A stretch of 64,000 nt of DNA from Diphasiastrum complanatum (taxonomy: Eukaryota > Streptophyta > Lycopodiopsida > Lycopodiales > Lycopodiaceae), in the NCBI GenBank assembly GCA_029204225.1, contig CM055110.1:45284267-45348266 (forward strand), read 5' to 3'. This document shows, piece by piece, positions 23,049 to 33,074 of the stretch (within the stretch, counting starts at the first letter, position 1; each line of letters opens with the position of its first letter). The notes beneath the pieces were generated by a model, which had not been told where the DNA came from, made no database searches, and saw only the letters and a list, made by a program, of their open reading frames with translations. A program made the translations under genes and the position numbers.

Positions 23049-24760
23049 GCATTAGCAGAGAAGCATATGCAACAATATTTAAACAAATTAGAGAAGCTTT
23101 TAAGCAAGTTCAAATTAGAAAAGTCCCAATCCCTAGGACATATCACTTGAAGAAAGAGAGGGATACATTAACACAAGTATGCATAAGATCACTGGAACTC
23201 CATTTCATATTGAGGAGGTGTATGAAACTGATGGAAGATCGATATTCTATAATTCATCAAACAATTTATTTGTTGATCTAAATTACTTGCTGAGATACAT
23301 CGTCACATTCTATGATATAACCTATGAAAAGGTGAATGGCAAAATAATCATAGTACTTAAGTTAGATGAGTCAGAAATTGTGAAAGGGCAGAAGATGGAG
23401 AGGGTTAGTATAACTCTCATGAATGGTGCCCTATCACAAACAGAGAACCAAGAAGATTTCAGATTCAGTGTCTAGTCAGAAAATGATATATGGTGGTTGG
23501 CAGCGTTTCAGGTAACTAGCCTCATTATTACATTACATTCATTGAATAGTATTAATACATTGTAAACTAAGTCTGATTAATTCTTTGGACAGGTGTTGAA
23601 AGAGGATCGTGATATATTATCATGGATATTCTCAAGGACATCTTATCCTAGGATCATCAAGGACCTTATGGATGGAGGACTTCTCAATGTTCCAGGAGTT
23701 GGAGACTTCAATGTTGAATGGCACTTAGCAGGTGATTTGAAAACATTGAAATGTATGTATAATGTCTCTCACGGTGCTACATCAAAACACCCTTGTTTGT
23801 ACTACATGAAAATGGCAAAAGATGTAACTAGGAGTACAAGAATTACTAGAGAATATGCAGATCCAAACTGGAAGCCTGTGCTGCCTATCCCCTTAAAAAT
23901 TGTGCATGTTTGCACTCTTCATGCAGAAGTTAGATTAATAGAAAAGATCATTTATCTTCATATAGTTTTTGCTTGGTACTAAGCCAACATCATTAGCAAA
24001 GGAAGCTATCGATTGAAATATTTTTTATCAAAAGCAGGACTCCATAAAGGACATGTCAAAATTCAAAAAGATGACAAGCTTTCAGGAAAGAATGGGAACA
24101 TGCCAACTAAGCCAAGCATAGGAGGAGCAAAAGCACGTCGTTTCCTATCAAATCATACTGGTAAGGCTTCTAATATTCAACACTCAGTCTAGATAGATAT
24201 TATTGCCGCCACTCAGGACTTCGAGAAAGACGGCAAAACCAGAGTACTAAAAGTTGATGTATGGAAAAAGCTTGATAGTATGATTGCTATTTTAAGAAAA
24301 GAAAAAAAAAAACTCTGATATTGATAAGAAAGTTGTCCAAAGGACTTGTGTCGAGTTTGTTAATGCAGTATCAAAAGCATGGGGAGAAGATCACATCACT
24401 CATTACATGGTTAGTATAAAATTTTCAAAATGCTTTCAAATTTTCATATATATTTAGATCCAAACATAAGACTAACATTATGATTTTGACATATGCAACA
24501 TATACTAAGAGATCATACAACATTTTTTGCAAATACGTATGGAAGCTTGAGTGTATGGTCATCACAAGGGATGGAGAAGTCACACTGGCAAGCACGAGCA
24601 GCATTTCATCGAAATACACAACATGGAGGAACCAATGAAAAACAAAACTACATTTGTCAATTGTTTCAGTGGTCCTACCGCAGAGTTGAAGTCCGCACAT
24701 TACAACAAGTTTAGAAAAGCATGCAAGGAAGAGAAAGTTAGATGATTGTTGAGTAGAAGA
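23049..24760 (+). pseudogene. Transposase-like protein of transposon T, 5'-truncated, decayed
   Basis: The first visible exon follows an intron end TTTTGCAG and begins GISREAYATIFKQIREAF. The same motif occurs in the second copy at 35,330-35,612. Next come KLDESEIVKGQKMER (candidate first catalytic Asp), a clean intron at 23,512-23,592, WHLAGDLKTLKCM (candidate second Asp), HPCLYYMK (a CxxC with the second Cys changed to Tyr), HVCTLHAEVRLIEKI, and in the last exon GMEKSHWQARAAFHRNTQHG. This spacing of an Asp strand, a GD-[LW]-K strand with a Cys pair, and a late Glu resembles RNase H-fold transposases. Frameshifts near 23,175 and 24,300 (A-run), a TAA at 23,980 and a CAA acceptor before 24,499 make it inactive. 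The family assignment is inference. Confidence 0.55.
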
Positions 24761-25153
24761 TCATCATTGTCATCAAATCATGACATGTTCAGAATTGCTT
24801 TGCAAATTCATTGAACAAGAGAGGAGAAATACTCAATGTAAATGTATTGATTGTATTATACCAAAACACAAAGTGTCAACTATTCATCATCAGATCTTGT
24901 GTTAGATTCTATGGCAGTATTGTCATCAAGAAATTCTCTGCTAGCGTGTGCATCTAATAGATGTGCATTATTCTTATTTCTGCTAAGCTCAATATTAGTG
25001 GAATACAATGAATAATGGGAGCTCCTTAAAGGAACATTCCCATCAATAAAGCATAAAATGTTCAAAACATAAGATCTTTTGGACAAAAAATGACCTTATT
25101 TGTCTTAACAAATTTATGTCCTCCTAGGTAAAATGATAAAGCTTTAACTGCCA

Positions 25154-25870
25154 TTATAAACTCTCCCCGACTGGGCTCAGCCTGGAATGAGCAATACAGA
25201 TCTCATTCTTCAGGAAATGCCTAAGATAGTGGCCCAGTCGACTGTCCCTCTGGAACGAGGATGTGTGTTGTCTGAAACCACCTCGTCTCGCAACAAAATC
25301 ATCTATTATAAGATCATCCTGCAATAGGAAATATGTTAGCAAAAACACATTCAGTGATTAAAAACATTCTAATGCAAAGAAGTTTAAACACTTACACATT
25401 CTTCATCATCAGCAGCAACTAGATCAAGATGATCAATATAATGAACACGTACTGAATTGAATCATCAGTGAAATGCATTAATGATGGACGAGGGAAGCCC
25501 ATCTGGGATTGAAATGCCGTGAATTCTTCATCGGATGGTTTGCCTCGCCCATCCTCAGCTATATTTGATAAAGTCTTAGTCAGGCATTCTTCACCGGTCA
25601 TAAGTCCCTCCTCATCATCAAAATCAATACCAAACATAAATCAGCAATAATATAATATACAAACAAATTGAAAAAAATAGGCTTACTAAGTATATCTCTG
25701 AATCTAACATAGTGTTCATAAAATACGTCAGAATTTGGTTGTGTAGTCCTGAAAACATATAGATATGGCCTGAATAGGCTGTGGAAATAGTCTAGGTTTT
25801 CAGTAATCCCAAATTCACTAAGAAATGAACTCAAGCCTGAATCTCATGAGGATCCTGAGGAAGAGGCCAT
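25154..25870 (-). pseudogene. Small acidic protein gene of transposon T, unknown function
   Basis: Read leftward from an ATG at 25,870: MASSSGSS, one TGA, then DSGLSSFLSEFGITENLDY and FYEHYVRFRDIL, ending at a GTAAGC donor. The next coding block, FDDEEGLMTGEECLTKTL and GKPSDEEFTAFQSQMGFPRP, lacks a visible AG acceptor. Then VHYIDHLDLVAADDEEC with a GTAAGTG donor at about 25,397, and after a TATTGCAG acceptor DDLIIDDFVARRGGF and RLGHYLRHFLKNEI, to TAA at 25,154. The protein would be roughly 200 residues with acidic patches and a basic end. I recognise no domain. It shares an 832-bp divergent promoter region with the histone-like gene. Confidence 0.5.
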
Positions 25871-26702
25871 GGTAGTAACGTGAACATCGCACTTGTGTGC
25901 GAGGGAGAACTGAAACAAAACTAACTATTAAGATGGCGCACAAGAGGGATATGTACGACAAACAGATACCGAATATCGCACTTGTGCGCAAGTAGGTATC
26001 GTTGCAAGCAAACAGACAACAATGCGCGCGCACAAGAGCAATATGCCGTGAATTTTGAGAACGGAGAAGGTAAAAAATTAATTGGTTTTTGTGCCATTTA
26101 TACTAAATTTTTGCATGTGTGGCCAACAAACAAAGGACACGTGTCTACTTTCAATTGCACTAAAGGCACTGGCACGTGTGAGGTGACACCTGGACACATG
26201 TGAAATGACACCTGAACATGTGTCGCGTGTTCATTCGTTTGCTCGACAACACGTGTCGCTCTCGCATTTGCTCGTACAAATCCCACACATGTAATGTGAC
26301 AGGGTGACATGTGTCGCTCTTGCATTTGTCCATACAACTCCCACATGTGTGACAGGACGTTCTTTTGCATGTGCGGACCGCAATATAAAATCACAAACTT
26401 CGATGAATTTTTTTCACTTTTTTTTTCGCTCCGCATATTGCACTTGTGCACGTCCTTCACAATCGATATTCCTCCTACCGCCTTCCATGCACACAGGTCC
26501 GATACATCTGCCTACGTGTCTCTCTGTATCGCACTTGTGTGGCTTTCTTCAAAACTAATCGCTCTCTCTTATATTCGGCTCGCATAGGTCCGATATATCG
26601 TACATTCTGTCCGTACATATCGGTCCTCTGCGAGGTCTTTATCATGCCTCCCTGCTCATCCTGACCGTCATGCACAAGTCTGCTATCCCATAGTACACGT
26701 CC
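25871..26702. promoter_or_regulatory. Divergent intergenic region with repeated ACGTGTC/ACATGTG motifs
   Basis: It lies between the ATG of the acidic gene (-) and the ATG of the histone-like gene (+). It holds at least eight copies of CACGTG- or CATGTG-core motifs between 26,113 and 26,350, including a palindromic GACACGTGTC at 26,136-26,145 and ACACGTGTCGCT near 26,250. Four TCGCACTTGTG/TTGCACTTGTG motifs flank them, near 25,888, 25,977, 26,430 and 26,527. CACGTG is the G-box core bound by plant bHLH and bZIP factors. Any regulatory role here is inference. Confidence 0.45.
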
Positions 26703-27452
26703 ATGGATAGGAGAAAGCAGACAAGGAGGGACTTCTTCTCTCCTGGCTCATCCTCAGCCCCTACGGTTGCCATTACACCACCCGCTAGACCTAGAACGCG
26801 CAACCGCAGCATGTGGCTCTCTGAGATACACAAGTATCAGAGATCAAGAGCTCTGTTGATCCCAAGAGCTCCATTCTACCGTGCTGTTCGAAACATAACA
26901 AGAAATGATCTCGGACAGCTAGTTAGATTCAGACCCAGTGCTCTTCAGTGCCTTCAGGAGGCTGCTGAAGGTTACATTAGCCTTTTTTTTGAGAATTCTT
27001 TTTTGCTTGCAATCCATTCCAAGAGAGTCACCATAATGCCCAAGTATTTTCAGCTCCTGATGAGAATGAGGGATAGGTCTTGTAGCTTACACGTATCTCA
27101 GCCTGCTACTCCTAGACCAACTCCTCTAGATAGGACTGATCTTCCTACGAAGCGTCCTAGGAAGCAGACAGCCCCCAAGAGAGCTCTGAAGAAAGTAAGG
27201 AGGGTAGACACCACAGATTCTGTGAAGCCTAACTCGGAATCCATTGTAGATAACGATACTGTTGATAATGCTGTAAATATAGCTACATCTGTTTTGGATA
27301 CCCCTTTAATTCCTATAGATACTACACATCCACCTCCTCCTCCTCCTTGCCATGTCACAGATGCGAAAAAGACAGGAGCTAATAACGTGCTGCAAAGATC
27401 TACCTACAACAATTACCATTGTGGGAGAACAATAGTTTCAAACAAACTTTAG
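26703..27452 (+). CDS. Histone H3/CENP-A-like protein encoded in transposon T
   Basis: An uninterrupted 249-codon ORF. Residues 1-38 form an Arg/Pro/Ser-rich tail without the canonical H3 tail motifs. Residues 39-125 align along their whole length with the H3 histone fold: WLSEIHKYQRSRALLI and PFYRAVRNIT (H3: EIRRYQKST, PFQRLVREI), then RFRPSALQCLQEAAEGYI (H3: RFQSSAVMALQEACEAYL), FENSFLLAIHSKRVTIMPK (H3: FEDTNLCAIHAKRVTIMPK) and QLLMRMRDR (H3: QLARRIRG). Loop 1 is one residue longer than in H3, and LQEAAE is the CENP-A form of helix 2. Residues 126-249 are an extension foreign to H3, with a basic patch (RPRKQTAPKRALKKVRR) and a Pro run. M1 is taken as the start because the tail is basic; M37 is an alternative. 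No introns, whereas plant CENH3 genes normally have several. Expected role: nuclear, nucleosome-like assembly; not shown. Confidence 0.85.
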   Translation: MDRRKQTRRDFFSPGSSSAPTVAITPPARPRTRNRSMWLSEIHKYQRSRALLIPRAPFYRAVRNITRNDLGQLVRFRPSALQCLQEAAEGYISLFFENSFLLAIHSKRVTIMPKYFQLLMRMRDRSCSLHVSQPATPRPTPLDRTDLPTKRPRKQTAPKRALKKVRRVDTTDSVKPNSESIVDNDTVDNAVNIATSVLDTPLIPIDTTHPPPPPPCHVTDAKKTGANNVLQRSTYNNYHCGRTIVSNKL

Positions 27453-27481
27453 TAAAAATCTATGTATACACTCTTTCATTC

Positions 27482-27487
27482 AATAAA
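27482..27487 (+). promoter_or_regulatory. Candidate polyadenylation signal of the histone-like gene
   Basis: AATAAA lies 30 bp after the stop codon, in an AT-rich context suited to a plant near-upstream element. Canonical replication-dependent histone stem-loop sequence is not seen, so a polyadenylated transcript is likely. Confidence 0.4.
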
Positions 27488-27630
27488 TGAAAGCCCAAGT
27501 TGGGCATCAGGACATGTATTTTGTGCTCCTAAATTCATAAACTGGAGTAGCATTTGATATATCAATGTATATTTTTCTATGAATTCTATACATGTATTTT
27601 TGTTCTATGCTATCTATATTTGTTCTGATC

Positions 27631-30006
27631 TTAATTTAGTATAATTACATCATCCTTTGCACCATCATCAATAACGGGAGGCTAAAGCCTTGCCCTAGCC
27701 AGTATACTTAGGATAATTTCTTGTCTAAATCTGTACACCTGGCTTGATGTGTACTAAGGAAGTGTAAACTGCAAAATAGAACATTCATGTATTAGTAATG
27801 GCCAAAAACATCAACAAAATAGAAAACTAATCATGATTCCAAAATAAGAATAAACAGAATTTATTACCTTAGAAATATCAACATCTTGTTGAAGGTTGAA
27901 CCACTCAAAAAATAACTTTGCATTGTATAATGTGTACCACCCACAACTGAATGAATCATTTTGCTGGGTTGACTGCAAAATAATTCAGTACACAAGAAAT
28001 CAATTATGAAATAGAATGAATTACAATGAAACAATTACATTAGAATACTGATTTCAAAATGCTATTAAGAAAGACAAAGTTTACCTCCAAACTGACGATC
28101 TGCCAGTCCACAGAATGGGGAACATCTGTAGGAATATATTTACTTAGATATGGAAGGTATATATCTACACCTTTATGCGTATTTCTTGCCGAATTCATCT
28201 TGACACAAAAACCTGTAATAATATTATCTACAAATCTCTTAATAGAGATCAGGTTTAAACTCCAGTGGTCACTGCAAAATAAGATTGAAATTTCTTTAGC
28301 TGCAATTCTGAGAACTATTTCCATTGACAATGCCAATGTTAATGCATAGAATAGCAAGAAGCATTTAATATATCTTACTTCATATGATAAGGGATGAGCA
28401 GATACTTTGTTGCTGGTGTTAATCCACTTGTCAGACACTGTGACAATGTGTCATTATTCTCCTTGAAGGCCTGAAGCAGAAAGTTACTCAGCACCAGCAA
28501 CTCATTGGATGAATCTCTTGCAATGTCATATTGCAAGAGTGTAAGCCCGGACTCTATCACAGGATCACTGATAGAAGACCGTCTGTCTTTGAGATCCAAG
28601 CAATCTAGAACTCTAAAATTAATACTAAAATCAAGTTCATCTAGTCTAAAACAAAAAGGAGTACCAATTGTATCTATAGCATCGGATATGTCTTTCTCAA
28701 ATTTAAGATAATCATCCGAATCTATATATGAATGTGCAATTGTAAATGATGACATTTTCTTTTATTTTGTTCTATTTTGAAATGGCAATAAACATAAAGT
28801 ACTTATGAGTCTTCCGTTGATGATAAATCTGGAATATGTTGGTAGATTGGTTTGTAATAGCATGAGCTTTGTTCTGATAAAATCAAACTTCCAATGCTCT
28901 TCCACCTCAACCATAGTCAAATATTCCTCATTGTAGATAATGCTTATCTCCATTTGGTTTGTGTGACCATTTAGCTCAAAGTCTTGATCCAGTGGTAGCC
29001 ATGTACCTTCAATTTTCTTGTATCTCTGGTAGCTAAATGTGAGACTGAGCATTTACTTTTCGATATGATAACGAAAGATCATTGAGGACTTTTCAATCCT
29101 GCATTCTATGTCATTATTTGTTTTACTATCCCAGCCTTGATCCATGAGATTTGACAAAGTCTCATCTGAAAAATCCTTGCAAACAAATAAAGTTGGTGTC
29201 CTACGAACACTAGCACTCGAGAAAAAATCAACAAATATATGTAATGAGATAAACCAACTTAGGTGAACAATTTTCGAGCCTGTGCTTATCTTCATAGCAT
29301 TTCTAATATCAATGAGTAGCTTGCATCTCAAGGATTCAGAAACAATGCTGTCAGGAGTAGGCCACTCATCACTTTGAAAACTAGGCAATGGAATTGCTTC
29401 GAGCTTGCCAAAACTTCCATCTGTTTGTGGCGTATATAAAGACTCATAAAAATAGATACCACAATCTGCAAGTTCCTTTAGACTTCTTCCTTTGTATTGC
29501 AGCTTTCCAACATCAGAGTGAATCACGTCTAATATTCCTACAAGTGATTGTGCGGGCTCCCATTCACTTATGCATGATGGATATAAATCTGAAAGAAAAA
29601 AACAATGTTGAAGCATTTAAATCATAATCTGAAGAGCATCAATAAAGAAAATCACCTATGATTGTGGTAGAGTGCATATGTTTTGATATACTTACAATTA
29701 TATTTTTGATGATCATGAGGATTGATATCATGTACTTTGATTTTTGAATGCATATATACATGTTGTACTAAGACTTATGATATAGATTGACCTCTCGGGG
29801 TAGTCTTAAACTCCAAATTTTGCTTTCTAATAAGATTTGTAAGTCATTTTTGCTCCTTTTTTTTTTTGTCGAAAATTGCCCTTTGATGATGGATGCAGCA
29901 ATACCCATGAGTTCTTTGTATATTTTGTTGGCTTCTAGTTATCAGCTTCATCTTTCTCATTGTAAAGAATCACAGGCTCGATTGTAGATCTGGGTCTCCT
30001 TGCCAT
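27631..30006 (-). pseudogene. Ulp1/C48-type cysteine protease gene of transposon T, five exons, decayed
   Basis: Exons read leftward: 30,006-29,696 (MARRPRSTIEPV; one frameshift), 29,588-28,379, 28,271-28,085, 27,972-27,868 and 27,768-27,631. Each junction has GT-AG ends, and phases agree across exons 2-5. The long N-terminal part (about 500 residues) is unrecognised. The C-terminal part is a SUMO/Ubl-protease fold: LLIPYHMNDHWSLNL (catalytic His in DHW), VKMNSARN where the catalytic Asp is expected, then QQNDSFSCGWYTL with the oxyanion Gln and nucleophile Cys. The Asp-to-Asn change would come from one G-to-A transition. Stops at 29,053, 28,762 and 27,754, and a second TAG in the last exon, break the frame. 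The family cleaves SUMO or ubiquitin-like isopeptide bonds and has been captured repeatedly by plant transposons. Confidence 0.78.
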
Positions 30007-30339
30007 TGCTATTTTCAAAGCTTGGGCACCAAAAATCTCTCTGATATGATACTTAATTTCAATTGTTCGTATCACATTTAATCTAATGTGAATGCCAACA
30101 TAGTCACAGTTACTGCATATACCATATTTTATGTAACTGTACATACTATATTTCTATAACTGTAACTAGTATAGTTAGAAATTTTCATTATACTAACCAG
30201 CATAGTCAAGTAAATTTAACTTGAGGTATTGACGTCGGACAGATTAGCACGTGTCGGGTAGGAAGAAGAAACCAATGGGATACATCCATGCTGCCCGGAC
30301 ACAAATTTCAAAGTTTTCTATATTGCATTTTTATTTATT

Positions 30340-30471
30340 AGTTAATTTGAACTACGTTACGTAGATTTCAAATCTGCGCATTTTGATTGGGGCTGGTGAC
30401 GGTCGAAACTAAAAAATAAAATAAAAGTATCTTTACAAAGGGTCTTTTTGATATTGAGAACTCATCTAATG
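30340..30471. repeat. Right terminal sequence of transposon T
   Basis: The block from CTACGTTACGTAGATTTCAAA through TTTTGATTGG to ...AACTCATCTAATG matches 55,091-55,215 of the foldback element, which ends CAAATTTTCTCTAATG. It lies just upstream of the protease gene. At 30,472 an unrelated E-type LTR fragment begins, so this is a true edge. Confidence 0.6.
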
Positions 30472-30712
30472 ACCCTAAGCAAATGACTACAGATCATAGA
30501 TCATGATAGAATCAATCAAGAAGACGACGTGAACGATGAGATGGAGAAGAGAACGACTGTATTTTCTGTTTTATGTTTTTTAGTGAGTCATTCAGTGTCT
30601 CGTTCGTTTGCGACCTGACACTCACCTCAATTGATGTGTTCTGCTCGTTGGCAGACTTTCATGCAGAACTTTTGTGTCTTCTATTCTTTTCGTCCTCTAC
30701 ATCGAAATGCGA
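30472..30712 (-). repeat. E-family copia LTR fragment
   Basis: It matches 19,377-19,608 closely: ATGACTACAGATCA, GAGAACGACTGTATTTTCTG, CACTCACCTCAATTG, TTCATGCA. The outer end of the LTR is missing on the left, where transposon T ends. On the right the match stops at a minisatellite. Confidence 0.85.
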
Positions 30713-30897
30713 CAGTGTTGACTTTTCTCGAAATGAGATAGTGTCGGCTTTTTCCGAAATGCGACAGTGTCGGCTTTTTCCAAATGCGACAGTTCAACAT
30801 AGTTCAACAGTTCAACTATTTCTCAACAGTGTCGGCTTTTTCGCATTTCCCCGAAATGCGAGTGTCGGCTTTTTCGCACTTTCTCGAAAAATGCAAC
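30713..30897. repeat. Minisatellite, about 26-bp unit
   Basis: Irregular repeats of a unit starting CGAAATGCGACAGTGTCGG and followed by CTTTTTC. Some units are truncated, and an AACAGTTCAAC insertion lies in the middle. Confidence 0.85.
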
Positions 30898-32533
30898 ACT
30901 TGGCTTCAACTTCTTCCTTTTAACTATTTTGAAGAAGTTAAACTGTTTTAAAGACACTTGTCTTTTTAAGGGCACCTTCGCATTGTTACAAGCATTGTTG
31001 GCTTTTTTGAAAAATCTCGAAGAGAGAGAAAAATCCCGACAGTCATCTATTTTCAACGAGGAACGTTCCAAGCACTTCCCAGAATTTGTGAAGTGAGAGA
31101 AAGCCACTTCACGTAAAATGTGAAGTGAGAGATTTGCAGCGTCCTCGTTTGCATCAACATTCCCTGATTTGTTGACCGTATATACCATGTACAATTGTGG
31201 CAAGCCAAATACTTCCAAGTACAACGACTTACCTAATTAGGTGACAAATATTTACTGTAATTAATACATGGATGAATTCTATAAATGGATCATCTAGGCA
31301 CACTATACGTGATGCTCCGTCTATGAGACGAATGATTTTGAGCCTCCCAGTTACACTGTCATTCTGGTTGTAACTGCTATTTTGTTGTGCTTCAGTGTAA
31401 TATAGCAGCAACGCACTTTTCTATCTGTGTATAATGTAGATGAATGCTTGTTGTGATTTGAATGTACTTCATTGTTGTTTGATAACAATTGTTCACTCAC
31501 TTTGGTCAGAACACGGACATCTACGATTTCTCAGCTTCTGAATAGATCATGGCTGTCTTTGACGCCTAAGGAACTTGCGCTATCACACTACTATTTGAAT
31601 CTATTTCAGAACTAAACTTATGACTAAATCCATTTTTCAGTAATACCACACAAATACCATTTCTAATCTCTTTGGTGGACTGTACTCATTTCTGTATTTT
31701 TGTGAGTATTAACTAATTTATAAGATCTTGCTGGGCAACAGAACATAAAGATGGAGAGCAAGGACATTCCATATCCATTTCATAAGAGGGCCAACCTGCT
31801 TGTATTGAAATGAAGAGAACATGTACAAATGATTCGAATTTACCACTATATATAGTGGATTGGCCTCAAATCCTATTGGCTAATTTTTCTACCTGTCTTA
31901 AATTTGAAAAAGTGAGGGACAATGAATCATCAAGATCAAATAGAAATCCAAGTGAAGCAAAATGATTCTACTCTTACAACAATTGAGGTGGAGGAGGACA
32001 CTCGATCACATTCGATCATAGCTTACCTTGCTGCAATATGATATTTCTGAATACTTTTGTTTTGAGTCAATGAGAGATTGGTAAGCGTATGTGTGCTTTC
32101 TTTAATACACATTTGAAATGACTTTTAATGATTTTATTTATGGTTTCAGTGTTTTCAGTATTTTGCGATTGCATTTAAAATAATCTCAATGTTGATATTG
32201 TTTAACAAATTTTTTTGATGTACAGGTAAGACCAAGACAAGAAAATCACATATAGTGCAAGGATTTAATTATAAGCATAGAAATTGTCGAAACTGCATAA
32301 ACATTGGGATGGTAGATGTGCAACAATGAAAAATCAATAAAAAGCTGTCTCAAATGACTTCAAGATTTTGTCGAACAAATAGTATTTAGTTTTTTGGAAA
32401 ATGGACATTGTTCTTAAAATCAAAATAAAATATTTGTGGCTTTCAATAATAGCCAACTTTCTGTTTGCCTATCTATTCTATGCATCATCATGTGATGATA
32501 TCTTTCTATACATTTGTAATTGTATTTTTATAT
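30898..32533. other. Spacer without assignable genes
   Basis: AT-rich, with short ORFs only. The longest (minus, 31,224-30,823) runs out of the minisatellite and has no recognisable motif. A short minus-strand stretch (31,411-31,229) with NQNDSVTGRLKIIRLIDGAS looks protein-like, but I cannot place it. Confidence 0.5.
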
Positions 32534-33058
32534 TTACATTTCAATCATAAGTGCTTGAGGTAGATCCTCAAGCACCACAACCTCACTATCCACCTCTGGG
32601 GCAGCTTCGTTTGCAGCACCTTCATGCTTGTAGGGCCTTGCAGAGGATAGTAGGATTTGCAACATTTCGTGTCAGAACTGATGAATAGCATTTGTTGATA
32701 CTTCAAGACATTGGAACTAAAATTTAAAACATCGAGTGTATGTATTAGCCAGTGTAAAAAAATATATAATTACACAAAGTTCACATAATATCATCAGGAT
32801 ACAAGAAGTTGAGAAATTTACCTCATGTATATTAGCATTTGGAGTTTGCAGCATATACCAATCCAAGAATGATTTAACATTCCAAATGGAACATTGTCCG
32901 CAGCTGAAAGCATCGTCTTGTTGCGAAGACTGAAAGATTACAGCGAAAATTTGTTAAATTACAATTCAATATAATTTTAAACTCCATGCCATCATGTAAA
33001 TAAAAAATGTGAAAAGATCCTTTTACCTGTGCATCAACAATCTCCATGTTGGTATTTA
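32534..33058 (-). pseudogene. Ulp1-like protease fragment, second T-family copy
   Basis: Three exon pieces read leftward. The first is the end of an exon, NMEIVDAQ (donor GTAAAAGG at 33,027), matching DWQIVSLE of the first copy. The second is 32,929-32,822, with QQDDAFSCGQCSIWNVKSFLDWY, matching the Gln/Cys exon of the first copy. The third, 32,716-32,534, carries HEMLQILLSSARPYKHEG and an acidic tail to TAA, with one TGA. Exon lengths are 36 codons against 35 for the Cys exon, with the same phases. The catalytic His region and everything upstream are replaced by gypsy sequence at about 33,060. Confidence 0.75.
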
Positions 33059-33074
33059 CAATCAACCTATCTTG

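Larger units (their letters stand above)
22958..30471. mobile_element. Multi-gene DNA transposon T (transposase-like, histone H3-like, Ulp1-like), left end missing
   Basis: Four divergently arranged non-retroelement genes with introns lie between truncated element E and an E-type LTR fragment. The right end at 30,471 is supported by 30,340-30,471 matching the last 120 bp or so of the foldback element at 55,091-55,215, both ending in CTAATG. Pieces of the same protease and transposase genes recur at 32,534-33,058 and 35,330-35,612, so this is a repeated mobile unit and not a chance cluster of host genes. The left terminus and the transposase N-terminus are lost at the junction with E. No target duplication can be tested here. 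Confidence 0.65.

Noticed and set aside
27098-27358. Gly-rich minus-strand ORF
   Set aside because: Antisense shadow of the Pro-rich tail of the histone-like gene.
26703-27452. The histone-like ORF as a canonical H3 or as the host CENH3 gene
   Set aside because: The tail lacks the canonical H3 motifs, there is a long C-terminal extension, there are no introns, and it lies among transposon genes. It cannot be excluded that it derives from CENH3.
22958-30471. Endogenous giant-virus insertion as the source of the histone
   Set aside because: The neighbouring genes have plant-type introns and recur as transposon fragments. No viral core gene (capsid, DNA polymerase, packaging ATPase) is visible.
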